From the NCBI GenBank assembly GCA_964595575.1, contig CAZQRA010000010.1, forward strand, positions 1-64,000: a stretch of DNA of 64,000 nt, read 5' to 3'. The notes beneath the pieces were generated by a model. It was not told the origin of the DNA. It saw only the letters and a program-made list of their open reading frames with translations, and searched no databases. Origin of the DNA: PALSA-612 sp964595575. GTDB lineage: Bacteria; Actinomycetota; Thermoleophilia; Gaiellales; Gaiellaceae. Below, in pieces: positions 51,289 through 59,557 of the stretch (positions are counted from its first letter, which is position 1; each line of letters starts with the position of its first letter). The position numbers and the translations under genes are program-made.

Positions 51289-52329
51289 GTGACCGCGCCC
51301 CTCCTCGTGCGCGCCTGCCGGCGGGAGCCGGTCGAGCGCACGCCGATCTGGTTCATGCGCCAGGCGGGCCGCTCCCTGCCTGGGTACAGGAAGCTGCGTG
51401 AGCACTACGCCTTCTTCGAGATCGCCGACACCCCGGAGCTCTGCGTCCAGGTCACCCTGGAGCCGGTAGGCCGCCACGGGGTGGACGCGGCCGTCCTCTT
51501 CGCTGACATCATGACCCCGGTACGGGCCATGGGCGTCGAGGTCGAGCTGGTGGAGGGCGTGGGGCCGGTGGTCGACCCTCCCCTCCGCAGCGAGGCCGAC
51601 GTGCGGCGGCTGCGGGTGCCCCATCCCGAGGAGGCGTTCGCTCCCGTGCTCGAGGCGGTGCGGCTGGCGCGTCGGGAGCTGGCCGCCGACAAGGCCCTCG
51701 TCGGCTTCTGCGGAGGGCCCTTCACCGTCGCCTGCTACCTCCTGGAGGGGCGGGGCGGCAAGGGCTTCCTGGCCGCGAGGTCGCTCATGCTGAGGAGGCC
51801 TGACCAGTGGCAGGCGCTGCTCGCCAAGCTGGCCGATACCTTCGCCGGCTTCGCCGCCGCCCAGGTAGAGGCAGGAGCGGACGTGATCCAGCTCTTCGAC
51901 TCCTGGGCCGGCCTCCTCTCGCCGGCCGCCTACCGGGTCTACGCCGCCCCTTACGCCTCTCGTGTCCTGGGCGCGGTGGAGGCGCCCACTATCCACTTCG
52001 GCACCTGCACCGCAGGCATCCTCTCCCACATGCGCGAGGCCGGCGGGGACGTCATCGGGCTTGACTGGCGGGTCGAGCTCGACCGGGCCTGGGCGGCCGT
52101 GGGCCTCGACCGCGGTGTCCAGGGGAACCTCGACCCCGCCTACCTGCTCGGGCCCTGGGAGCAGGTCGAGGCGGCGGCCCTCGATGTCCTCCGCCGAGCG
52201 GCGGGCAGGCGGGGCCACATCTTCAACCTGGGCCACGGCGTTCTCCCCGACACCGACCCGGCGGTCTTGGCCCGGCTGGTCGAGCTCGTTCACGAGCGAA
52301 GCGCGTCCTTCAGGAAGGGATGGAGATGA
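51289..52329 (+). CDS. hemE: Uroporphyrinogen III decarboxylase
   Basis: Removes four carboxyl groups from uroporphyrinogen III to give coproporphyrinogen III. The 346-residue length is normal. Signature sequences: PIWFMRQAGRSLPGYR near 19-34 (active-site Arg residues), FADIMTP near 71-77 with the catalytic Asp, GFCGGPFTVA near 141-150, and HFGTCTAGIL and NLGHGVLPDTDP near the C terminus. All expected residues are present. The GTG at 51289 has no Shine-Dalgarno and sits 6 bases after TAGTCT. hemH starts on its stop codon. Heme genes at this position, inside an exporter cluster, are unusual. Confidence 0.95.
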   Translation: MTAPLLVRACRREPVERTPIWFMRQAGRSLPGYRKLREHYAFFEIADTPELCVQVTLEPVGRHGVDAAVLFADIMTPVRAMGVEVELVEGVGPVVDPPLRSEADVRRLRVPHPEEAFAPVLEAVRLARRELAADKALVGFCGGPFTVACYLLEGRGGKGFLAARSLMLRRPDQWQALLAKLADTFAGFAAAQVEAGADVIQLFDSWAGLLSPAAYRVYAAPYASRVLGAVEAPTIHFGTCTAGILSHMREAGGDVIGLDWRVELDRAWAAVGLDRGVQGNLDPAYLLGPWEQVEAAALDVLRRAAGRRGHIFNLGHGVLPDTDPAVLARLVELVHERSASFRKGWR

Positions 52330-53213
52330 CCCGAGCGGCTGTCGTCCTCATGGCCTACGGAAGCCCCGATCGGCTGGAGGACGTCCCCGCCTACTACGCG
52401 GATATCCGCGGCGGGCGACCGCCTCGGCCGGAGCTGGTGCAGGAGCTCGTGGAGCGCTACCGCCTGCTCGGGGTAGGGCAGGGGCCTAGCCCCCTCAACG
52501 CCATCACCGAGGCGGTGCGGGCGGCGCTGGAGGAGGAGCTCGGCCTGCCCGTGTTCGTGGGCATGAAGCACTGGACTCCCCGCATCGCCGAGGCAGCCGA
52601 GCGGGCCCTCGCCGCCGGCGCCGACACGGTGGTGGGCCTCGTTCTCGCTCCCCACTACTCGCGCCTCTCCGTGGGCGGATACCGAGACCGGTTGGAGCGG
52701 GCCCTGGCGGGGCGCGCCCGCCTCGTGTTCGTGGAGAGCTGGCACGACGACCCCGCCTTCATCCGGCTCCTGGTGGAGCGGGTCCGGGGAGCTCGAGGGC
52801 ATGTCGTCTTCACCGCCCACTCGCTGCCCGCTCGCATCCTCGACGAGGGGGACCCTTACCAGGATCAGCTCCTCCGCACCTCCGCCCTCGTGGCCGAGGC
52901 CGCCGGGCTCGCCAGCTGGTCCTTCTCCTACCAGTCCCAGTCGGAGACGGGCGAGTCGTGGCTGCAGCCCGACCTCCTCGACCACCTGGAGGAGCTGGCC
53001 GCGCGGGGCGTACGCTCGGTCCTCGTCTGCCCGGTGGGCTTCGTCTCCGACCACCTGGAGATCCGCTTCGACATCGACGTGGAGGCGCAGGCGAAGGCGC
53101 AGGCCTTGGGCCTGACCCTGGAGCGGATCGCCATGCCCAACGCCGAGCCTGCGTTCGTGGCAGTCCTGGCCGGCCTCGTGCGGCGGGCGTGCGCGCTACC
53201 CTCGGTGGCGTAG
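52326..53213 (+). CDS. hemH: Ferrochelatase (coproporphyrin ferrochelatase type)
   Basis: Inserts Fe2+ into a porphyrin; in most actinobacteria the substrate is coproporphyrin III. The 295-residue protein has QGPSPLNAIT near 52-61, TAHSLP with catalytic His165, SYQSQSETGESWL and VGFVSDHLEIRFDID with Glu245. No four-Cys cluster motif is present (only two Cys in total near the end), so it should not hold the [2Fe-2S] cluster found in some actinobacterial enzymes. The ATG at 52326 (ATGA overlap with hemE) was preferred over 52320 because it leaves room for the GGAAGGG Shine-Dalgarno. The oxidase (hemY) and decarboxylase (hemQ) steps are not in this window. Confidence 0.93.
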   Translation: MTRAAVVLMAYGSPDRLEDVPAYYADIRGGRPPRPELVQELVERYRLLGVGQGPSPLNAITEAVRAALEEELGLPVFVGMKHWTPRIAEAAERALAAGADTVVGLVLAPHYSRLSVGGYRDRLERALAGRARLVFVESWHDDPAFIRLLVERVRGARGHVVFTAHSLPARILDEGDPYQDQLLRTSALVAEAAGLASWSFSYQSQSETGESWLQPDLLDHLEELAARGVRSVLVCPVGFVSDHLEIRFDIDVEAQAKAQALGLTLERIAMPNAEPAFVAVLAGLVRRACALPSVA

Positions 53214-54436
53214 TGCGTCCCGGCCGGATCGAGATCGAGGCGGCCAGTCGCCGCTTCCGCGTCTACCCTCAGCCCGTCCGCACCCTCAAGGAGGTCCTGG
53301 TCGCCCGCCGGCGGGTCACGAGCAGGGAGGTCTGGGCGCTCCGGGACGTGTCCTTGACGGTCGACACGGGGGAGTCGGTGGGCCTGATCGGGCGCAACGG
53401 CTCGGGCAAGACCACCCTGCTCAAGCTCGTGGCCGGCATCATCAAGCCCACCTCGGGCAGGGTGGCGGTGGGGGGCCGGGTGGGGAGCCTGCTCGAGCTG
53501 GGAGCTGGCTTCCACCCCGAGCTCACAGGTCGGGAGAACGTCTTCCTGAACGGCTCCATCCTGGGCCTCTCCCGCCGCGCCATCCGCCGCCACCTGGACG
53601 AGATCGTGGCCTTCGCCGAGCTGGAGCGGTTCATCGACCTCCCCGTCCGCACCTACTCCTCGGGCATGGTCATGCGACTCGGCTTCGCCGTGGCCGCCCA
53701 CTTGGAGGCGGATGTCCTCCTCCTGGACGAGGTCTTCGCCGTCGGCGACGAGGAGTTCCAGCGCAAGTGCTTCGGCAAGATCTTCGAGCTGAAGCGGCGG
53801 GGGGCCACCATCGTCTTCGTGTCCCACGACGCCGCGGCCGTGGCCCGGCTGTGCGGTCGCGGCGTCCTCCTCCGCCAGGGGCGGGTGGAGGTGGACGGGC
53901 CCGTCCAGGAGGCGATCGCCCGCTACCACGCTCTGCTCGCCTCCGACCGCGACCCCGAGGAGCGCGCCGGCGGCCTGCGCGAGTACGGAAGCGGCGAGGT
54001 TCGGATCGAGGAGGTGCGCCTGCTCGGCCCGGAGGGCGAGGAGCGACGGCAGTTCCTCCCCGGAGAGCCCCTCTCCGCTCGCCTCCTCCTCCGCTCGTAC
54101 GGCCGGGTGGCTGCCCCCCGCCTGGCCTGGACCCTCCACGACGAGGCCGGGCTGGTGCTGGCGGCCGGAGCGGTGGATACACGGGAGCTGGGCTTCCCCG
54201 AGGGGGAAGGCGAGAAGCGGCTCCGGTTCGACGTCGACAGCCTGCCCTTGGCCGACGGACGGTTCCGGCTCCGCTTCGAGGTCAGCGATCGCGGCGGCGA
54301 GCGCCTCTACCATTGGCTCGACGATGCCGCCCGCTTCGTGGTCTACCCCGCCGACGGCTCCACCGGCCTCGTACGCCTGGAGGGACGGTGGTCGGTGGAG
54401 GAGCCGGCCGCGGCTGCCACAATAACGACCCCGTGA
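53213..54436 (+). CDS. wzt: ABC polysaccharide exporter ATPase with C-terminal glycan-binding domain
   Basis: The 407-residue protein has Walker A GRNGSGKTT at 60-68, signature YSSGM at 148-152, Walker B VLLLDEVFAVGD near 168-179 and the switch His in VSHD. YSSGMVMRLGFAVA and the position of ELTGRENVFLNG are specific to the Wzt/TagH group. Residues 255-407 form a C-terminal beta domain (EVRIEEVRLLGPEGEE, PLSARLLLRSYG, LRFDVDSLPLADG), the Wzt-C type that recognises the capped end of the exported glycan. The GTG at 53213 shares a base with the hemH stop. A terminal modification such as methylation by 33451-34608 would be the natural recognition mark, an inference. Confidence 0.88.
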   Translation: MRPGRIEIEAASRRFRVYPQPVRTLKEVLVARRRVTSREVWALRDVSLTVDTGESVGLIGRNGSGKTTLLKLVAGIIKPTSGRVAVGGRVGSLLELGAGFHPELTGRENVFLNGSILGLSRRAIRRHLDEIVAFAELERFIDLPVRTYSSGMVMRLGFAVAAHLEADVLLLDEVFAVGDEEFQRKCFGKIFELKRRGATIVFVSHDAAAVARLCGRGVLLRQGRVEVDGPVQEAIARYHALLASDRDPEERAGGLREYGSGEVRIEEVRLLGPEGEERRQFLPGEPLSARLLLRSYGRVAAPRLAWTLHDEAGLVLAAGAVDTRELGFPEGEGEKRLRFDVDSLPLADGRFRLRFEVSDRGGERLYHWLDDAARFVVYPADGSTGLVRLEGRWSVEEPAAAATITTP

Positions 54437-54717
54437 GCTACCGTACCTGCCCCGACTGGCCCGAGCTGATGGAGATCGCCCCCGATCTCCAGTTCAAGCA
54501 CTACACGGCCCGCGAGGTCTCCCTCCCCGGGGACGCCCTGCTCAGCCTGGAGCTCGACGCCCTCTCCCTGGACGAGGTCTGGATCTGCTGCGACCTCGAG
54601 CACCACGTCTACTTCGCTCGGCACACGGCCCCCGAGGTGGTGGCGGCCCTGCGGGCGTCGCACTGGTTCGACCTCACCGAGTGGACGACCACCGGTCCCG
54701 GCGCCGCCGCCATGTAG
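54433..54717 (+). CDS. Small acidic protein of unknown function
   Basis: A 94-residue protein beginning with GTG on the Wzt stop codon (GTGA overlap), so translation is probably coupled. Sequence features: SYRTCPDWPELMEIAPDLQF at the N terminus, regularly spaced Leu/Asp pairs, CC at about residue 52, and HWFDLTEWTTTGPG near the end. No signal peptide or membrane helix. Codon use and GC match the neighbours, which supports a real gene. Not recognised as a known family; possibly an accessory of the exporter or a gene belonging to the following F420 cluster. Confidence 0.6.
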   Translation: MSYRTCPDWPELMEIAPDLQFKHYTAREVSLPGDALLSLELDALSLDEVWICCDLEHHVYFARHTAPEVVAALRASHWFDLTEWTTTGPGAAAM

Positions 54718-54779
54718 GGTTGCCGGTCCTCGGCCGGATGGAGGCGGGTACCGGCGCACCGCCCTCGCCCGGTCGTCGC

Positions 54780-54785
54780 TAGGGT
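54780..54785 (+). promoter_or_regulatory. -10 element, leaderless start of cofD
   Basis: TAGGGT, 7 bases before the GTG at 54793. Confidence 0.42.
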
Positions 54786-54792
54786 CCCAGCC

Positions 54793-55722
54793 GTGAGGAG
54801 GATCGCCGTTCTCTCGGGGGGCGTGGGGGGAGCGCGCTTCGTCTGCGGCCTCGTCGAGGCGGTCGATCCCGCCGCGGTGACGGTGATCGGGAACGTGGGC
54901 GACGACTGCGAGGTCCTGGGGCTCCACGTGTCTCCCGATCTCGACACCGTTCTCTATGCCCTCGCCGGGGTGGTCGACGAGGAGCGGGGCTGGGGACGGG
55001 CCCAGGAGACCTGGCATGCCCTGGCCGAGGTGGAGAGGCTGGGCGGCGAGACTTGGTTTCGCCTGGGGGACCGCGACCTTGGCCTCCACCTGGTCCGAAC
55101 CCAGGCCCGTCGCAGCGGCCAGCCCCTGTCGGCCGTCACCGGCCGGCTGGCCGCCGCCTTCGGCCTCGCCACCACGCTCCTTCCTGCCAGCGACGATCCT
55201 TTGCGGACGTGGATCGATACCCCGGCGGGGAGCTTCCCCTTCCAGGAGTGGTTCGTCGCCCGCCGGCACCGAGACGAGGTCGATCGCGTCCGCTTCCAGG
55301 GCGAGGACTCCGCTCGGCCCGCTCCCGGGGTCCTGGCGGCCCTGGCGGAGGCGGAGCTGATCGTGATCGCTCCCTCCAACCCCTTCGTGAGCATCTGGCC
55401 GATCTTGGCCGTGTCCGAGATCAGGGCCGCGCTGGAGCGCAGGCGCGTTCCCTGCGTGGCGGTGAGCCCGCTCGTCTCGGGACGGGCGCTCAAGGGGCCG
55501 GCAGACCGCATGCTGGCGCGGCTGGCGGGGGGGACCTCCCCGGGGAGGGTGGCCACCTGCTACCAGGGGCTGATCGACGTCCTCGTCGTCGACGAGAGCG
55601 ACGCTGGCGCGGCCCGCGAGGTCGAGGCTCAAGGGGTGCAGCCGCTCGTGACGAGCACGGTCATGGGCGACCGAGCTGCCCGTCGCCGCCTGGCCGAGGT
55701 GGTGGTGGCGGCCGGTGCCTGA
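54793..55722 (+). CDS. cofD: 2-phospho-L-lactate/phosphoenolpyruvate transferase (CofD/FbiA)
   Basis: Joins the guanylylated lactate or pyruvate moiety to FO, forming (dehydro-)F420-0. The 309-residue protein shows the CofD signature: VLSGGVGGARFVCGL near 6-20, TVIGNVGDDCEVLGLHVSPDLDT, WFRLGDRDLGLHLVRT, IDTPAGSFPFQEWFV and IAPSNPFVSIWPILA. The GTG at 54793 lies 7 bases after TAGGGT without a Shine-Dalgarno. cofE begins 8 bases before its stop, so the two are translationally coupled. In actinobacteria the donor carries phosphoenolpyruvate rather than phospholactate; that applies here only if lineage is right. Confidence 0.93.
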   Translation: MRRIAVLSGGVGGARFVCGLVEAVDPAAVTVIGNVGDDCEVLGLHVSPDLDTVLYALAGVVDEERGWGRAQETWHALAEVERLGGETWFRLGDRDLGLHLVRTQARRSGQPLSAVTGRLAAAFGLATTLLPASDDPLRTWIDTPAGSFPFQEWFVARRHRDEVDRVRFQGEDSARPAPGVLAALAEAELIVIAPSNPFVSIWPILAVSEIRAALERRRVPCVAVSPLVSGRALKGPADRMLARLAGGTSPGRVATCYQGLIDVLVVDESDAGAAREVEAQGVQPLVTSTVMGDRAARRRLAEVVVAAGA

Positions 55723-56443
55723 GCTCCGCGTCATCCCCGTCGAAGGGCTACCCGAGATTCGGGAGGGAGACGACCTGGCCGCGCTCCTTGCCGCCTCGGT
55801 CTCGCTCGAGGACGGGGACGTGGTGGTCGTGTGCCACAAGGCGGTGTCCAAGGCCGAGGGAAGGGTGGTGCGGCTGGCAGAGATCGAGCCCTCGCCGCGG
55901 GCACGAGCGCTGGCGGGCGACTGCGACCCTCGCCGCCTGGAGGTGATCCTGCGGGAGGCGACGCGGATCGTGCGCGCCCGACCGCCCCTCGTCATCGCCG
56001 AGACGAGACACGGCTTCGTCTGCGCCTCGGCCGGAGTCGATGCCTCCAACGCCCCTGCCCCGGACACGGTCGTCCTCCTCCCCGTCGACCCCGACGCCTC
56101 CGCTCGTCGGATCCAGGCGCGGCTGGCGGAGCTCACCGGTCGTGCTGTAGCCGTCGTCGTCAGCGACTCGTTCGGGCGGCCCTGGCGGAGGGGGATCGTG
56201 GACGTGGCCGTCGGCGTCGCCGGCATGGCGCCCCTCCTCGACCTGCGGGGCCACCGGGATGCCAACGGCTACGAGCTGCACGCGACGGTGGTGGCGGTAG
56301 CAGACGAGATCGCCTCGGCCGCGGAGCTGGTCATGGGCAAGACGGCCGCCATCCCGGCCGCCATCGTGCGGGGCTTGGCGGTCGTAGGTGAGGGCTCAGC
56401 CCGCGACCTCGTCATGCCCGCGGAGCGAGATCTCTTCCGGTAG
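55715..56443 (+). CDS. cofE: F420-0:gamma-glutamyl ligase (CofE/FbiB N-terminal type)
   Basis: Adds the gamma-glutamyl tail to F420-0. The 242-residue protein has VVVCHKAVSKAEGRVVRL near 37-54, VIAETRHGFVCASAGVDASN (nucleotide/metal region) and VSDSFGRPWRRG with DVAVGVAG. It matches stand-alone CofE in length; the FbiB C-terminal nitroreductase-like domain is missing, so reduction of dehydro-F420 must be done elsewhere or by another protein. GTG at 55715, 8-base overlap with cofD. Confidence 0.92.
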   Translation: MPELRVIPVEGLPEIREGDDLAALLAASVSLEDGDVVVVCHKAVSKAEGRVVRLAEIEPSPRARALAGDCDPRRLEVILREATRIVRARPPLVIAETRHGFVCASAGVDASNAPAPDTVVLLPVDPDASARRIQARLAELTGRAVAVVVSDSFGRPWRRGIVDVAVGVAGMAPLLDLRGHRDANGYELHATVVAVADEIASAAELVMGKTAAIPAAIVRGLAVVGEGSARDLVMPAERDLFR

Positions 56444-56487
56444 CGGCGCTCCTCAAGCGGGCAGGAGGGGCTGCCGATACCGGGGAC

Positions 56488-59052
56488 GTGGGAGCCCACG
56501 TCTCGCCTCTTCCCGCCCGGCCTCGCGCCAATGGAGGAAGCTCGAGCCCCGAGGCCCTGGTCGCCTCCTACCGCCGTCTGGCCGAGGTGTTCCACCTGGT
56601 CCTGTCCGAGGAGACCCTCGACACCCTCCTCGACCGCATCGCCGATACCTTGGCGGAGCTCGTCCCCTACGACGCTCTCCACATCTACGAGGCCGACCTG
56701 GCCCGCCGCGAGCTCGTGCCGGTGCTGGCCCGTAGCGAGTGGGAGAAGGAGGTCATGCGGACGCGGCCCCCCTTCGGTCACGGGATCACCGGCTGGGCGG
56801 TAGCCCATCGCCAGCCGGTGCTGGCCAACAAGGCCCACCTCGACCCCCGGGTGGCCTTCGTGCCGGGGACTCCCGCCGAGCCCGAGGCCCTGATCTCTGT
56901 GCCCCTGGTCGCGCGGGGCACGCTCAAGGGCGCCCTCAACATCTACCGCCTGGGGGAGTCGGCCCGTTTCCACGAGGACGAGTTCGAGCTGGCCAAGTGG
57001 CTCGCGGACGCAGCCGCGCTGGCCATCGACAACGCCCAGGTGCGGGCCCGGCTCGAGCACCAGGCTCGGACCGACTCCCTGACCGGCCTCTACAACCACC
57101 GCACCTTCCACGAGCGCCTGCGGGCCGAGCTGGCCCGGGCCAACCGGGTGCGCGACTCGGTCGCCCTGCTCATGCTGGACATCGACGACTTCAAGCGGGT
57201 TAACGACATCTACGGCCACGCCGTCGGCGACGGCATCCTGGTGGACCTGGCCGAGACGGTGTCGTCGCTGGTGCGGGCGAGCGACCTCGTCTGTCGGACG
57301 GGAGGGGAGGAGCTGGCGGTGATCATGCCCTCCTGCGGCTGCCAGGAGGCCCTCGGCCTTGCCCGTCGCATCCAAGAGAGGCTGCGGGAGAGCCCGGTAG
57401 ACGGCGTGGGCGAGATCACCGTCTCCATCGGCATCGCCGCCGGGCCCGAGCATGCCACCAACCCCCGCGAGCTGGCCGCCTGCGCCGAGACGGCCATGAT
57501 GACGGCCAAGGCCCGGGGAAAGAGCCAGATCGTGCTCTTCGACGAGGAGGCGGGCGAGCGGCCCCTAGGCTCCGATCCTGCCCGGGACACGCGCTCGCTC
57601 GCTCACCTCAAGCTGCTCCAGAACCTCGTCAACAAGCTCAACCGGCTGTCCACCGTGCGGGAGATCGCCGAGGCCGTCGTGGCCGAGCTACGGGGCCTGA
57701 TCGACTACCACTCCTGTCGCGTCTACCTGCTCGAGGGGAGCGAGCTTGTGCCTGTGGCCGTGAAGGGCGACGTGGTCACGGAGGAGGGGCTCTCGGCGCT
57801 GCGGGTCGAGGTGGGCCAGGGCCTCACCGGCTACGTGGCTGCCACGGGCTCGTCGCTCCTCGTCGCCAACGCGCTCGAGTGCGAGTACGCCGCCCAGATC
57901 CCGGGCACCGAGCCCGTGGACGAGTCGGTGATCGCCGTCCCGCTTCGCTACGAGTCCCGGGTGAGCGGGGTCCTCTTCCTCTCCAAGCTGGGGGTGGGCC
58001 AGTTCGACGAGAACGACCTGCGCCTGCTCGCGGTGCTGGCCGGCTACGCCTCGGTGGCCCTCGAGAACGCTCGCCTGTACGAGGCTGCCAAGCGGGAGGC
58101 CGAGAACGCTACGGCCTGGCTCGAGTTCCTGGACGCCGTCTCGGCCTCGGGCTCGGTGGAGGAGACCCAGGAGGAGATCGTGCGCAGGATCCAAGCCCTG
58201 GCCGGCGCCGGCCACTGCTCGCTGTGGCTGGAGGACCCCCTGCAGCCCGCTTACCGTCGGGTGGCGGTCGCGGGCGACGGGGCGCCGGTCGGCTGGCCCG
58301 AGAGCGTGCCCAAGCTGGTGGCCGAGGCGGTGCTCGAGCCCCAAGCGGCCCCCTTCTTCCTGGGCGAGGAGACGTTCCAGGAGCTGTACGGGAGGAGGGA
58401 GGCGGGTAGGGAGGCGATTGCCCCCCTTCCTGCTGCCTCGGGGATGCGGGGCTGGATCGCCGTCCACGATCCCGGCGAGCGCTGCGAGAAGGCCTGCCTC
58501 AAGCTCCTCGAGGGGCTCGCCCTTCGCGCCGCCGCGGTCCTGGGGGAGAGGCTCCTTCGTCGCGAGCAGGAGCAGAGCCTGCACGTGGCCGACGCCCTCC
58601 TCGACTTCGCCCGGGCCCTGGCGCGGGCAGAGCCCTCCCACGTCGCCCAGCGCATCGTCGAGGAGGCGGGGAGGAGCCTGGGCGCCGAGGTGGCCTCCCT
58701 GTGGCTGCAGGAGCGGGCGGGGAGCGACCTGGCGGCGGTGGCTGCCTGGCACCGGGACTCGCTCGAGCGAAAGCGACTGCTCGAGCAGCGCTACCCGCCG
58801 GAGCTGGCCCAGCGGTTCGCGAGCAGGCCGGGGCCGGTCGTCCTCCGCCCCCAGGACTACGCCCACATCCCGGGAGCCCCCGAGCTTGCCGAGGGCCGCC
58901 ACGTGGCCGTCGCTCCCTTCTCCTTCGGCGACGGCCGGGTGGGCTTCCTCGTAGCCGGCGTCGACCCCGGCGCCGGCTTCGACGCCCTCAGCCTCAAGAT
59001 GCTGGCCGGGCTCGCCGACCAGGCGAAGCTTGCCTTGGCCGGCGCGCGCTAG
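56488..59052 (+). CDS. GAF-GGDEF-GAF-GAF-GAF diguanylate cyclase
   Basis: An 854-residue soluble protein: GAF domain about 25-185, a GGDEF domain about 195-352, and three more GAF-like domains (about 385-545, 555-700 and 712-854). The cyclase motif reads GGEEL at 272-276, which is an active variant. RASD at 263-266, five residues upstream, matches the allosteric I-site RxxD that binds c-di-GMP. It should make c-di-GMP from GTP in response to ligands bound by GAF domains. No REC or PAS domain and no EAL domain. The GTG start at 56488 is 45 bases after cofE; there may be its own promoter (GATACC at 56476-56481, weak). Ligand unknown. Confidence 0.85.
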   Translation: MGAHVSPLPARPRANGGSSSPEALVASYRRLAEVFHLVLSEETLDTLLDRIADTLAELVPYDALHIYEADLARRELVPVLARSEWEKEVMRTRPPFGHGITGWAVAHRQPVLANKAHLDPRVAFVPGTPAEPEALISVPLVARGTLKGALNIYRLGESARFHEDEFELAKWLADAAALAIDNAQVRARLEHQARTDSLTGLYNHRTFHERLRAELARANRVRDSVALLMLDIDDFKRVNDIYGHAVGDGILVDLAETVSSLVRASDLVCRTGGEELAVIMPSCGCQEALGLARRIQERLRESPVDGVGEITVSIGIAAGPEHATNPRELAACAETAMMTAKARGKSQIVLFDEEAGERPLGSDPARDTRSLAHLKLLQNLVNKLNRLSTVREIAEAVVAELRGLIDYHSCRVYLLEGSELVPVAVKGDVVTEEGLSALRVEVGQGLTGYVAATGSSLLVANALECEYAAQIPGTEPVDESVIAVPLRYESRVSGVLFLSKLGVGQFDENDLRLLAVLAGYASVALENARLYEAAKREAENATAWLEFLDAVSASGSVEETQEEIVRRIQALAGAGHCSLWLEDPLQPAYRRVAVAGDGAPVGWPESVPKLVAEAVLEPQAAPFFLGEETFQELYGRREAGREAIAPLPAASGMRGWIAVHDPGERCEKACLKLLEGLALRAAAVLGERLLRREQEQSLHVADALLDFARALARAEPSHVAQRIVEEAGRSLGAEVASLWLQERAGSDLAAVAAWHRDSLERKRLLEQRYPPELAQRFASRPGPVVLRPQDYAHIPGAPELAEGRHVAVAPFSFGDGRVGFLVAGVDPGAGFDALSLKMLAGLADQAKLALAGAR

Positions 59053-59055
59053 GCT
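59050..59055 (+). promoter_or_regulatory. -10 element, leaderless start of the macro-domain gene
   Basis: TAGGCT, 7 bases before the GTG at 59063; it overlaps the stop of the cyclase gene. Confidence 0.4.
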
Positions 59056-59062
59056 GTTCTCC

Positions 59063-59557
59063 GTGTCCACGCTCGAGCTCGAAGTCGTGGAGGGCGACAT
59101 CACCGCCCTCGAGGTGGACGCCATCGCCAACGCGGCCAACAATCGGCTGTGGATGGGAGCCGGGGTGGCAGGAGCGATCAAGCGGGCAGGAGGCGAGGAG
59201 ATCGAGCGGGAGGCGGTGGCCAAGGGACCGATCGAGGTCGGTGACGCTGTCGCCACCGGGGCCGGGCGCCTTGCGGCCCGCTACGTGATCCACGGGGCGG
59301 TGATGGGGCAGGACCTTCGCACCAGCGCCGAGCTCATCGAGCGGGCGACCCGCCGTTGCCTGGAAGTGGCGGACGAGCTCGGCTGCTCCTCCATCGCCCT
59401 TCCTGCCTTCGGCACCGGGGTGGGCGGCTTCCCCCTCGAGGAGTGTGCTCGGATCATGGTGGGGGTGGCCCGCTCGTTCCGGCCCCGCTCGCTTGGGAAG
59501 GCCATCTTCGCCGTGCTGGGCGAGGAGGCGGCGCGGGCGTTCAGAAGCGCTCTCTGA
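59063..59557 (+). CDS. Macro-domain protein (ADP-ribose-binding)
   Basis: A 164-residue single macro domain: VVEGDITALEVDAIANAANN near 8-27, MGAGVAGAI and ALPAFGTGVGGFP at 113-125, which form the ADP-ribose pocket. Such proteins hydrolyse ADP-ribose-1''-phosphate, O-acetyl-ADP-ribose or mono-ADP-ribosyl groups. The GTG at 59063 (MSTLELEVV) was preferred over the ATG at 59030 because it gives the usual N terminus and lies 7 bases after TAGGCT. The last 17 bases overlap fgd on the other strand. Confidence 0.9.
   Translation: MSTLELEVVEGDITALEVDAIANAANNRLWMGAGVAGAIKRAGGEEIEREAVAKGPIEVGDAVATGAGRLAARYVIHGAVMGQDLRTSAELIERATRRCLEVADELGCSSIALPAFGTGVGGFPLEECARIMVGVARSFRPRSLGKAIFAVLGEEAARAFRSAL

Noticed and set aside
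56476..56481. GATACC as a leaderless -10 for the diguanylate cyclase
   Set aside because: Spacing of 6 fits, but the hexamer lacks the final T and the first T; too weak to list as a feature.
59030..59062. ATG start at 59030 for the macro-domain gene
   Set aside because: It overlaps the cyclase stop, adds 11 non-conserved residues and ignores the 7-base-spaced TAGGCT.
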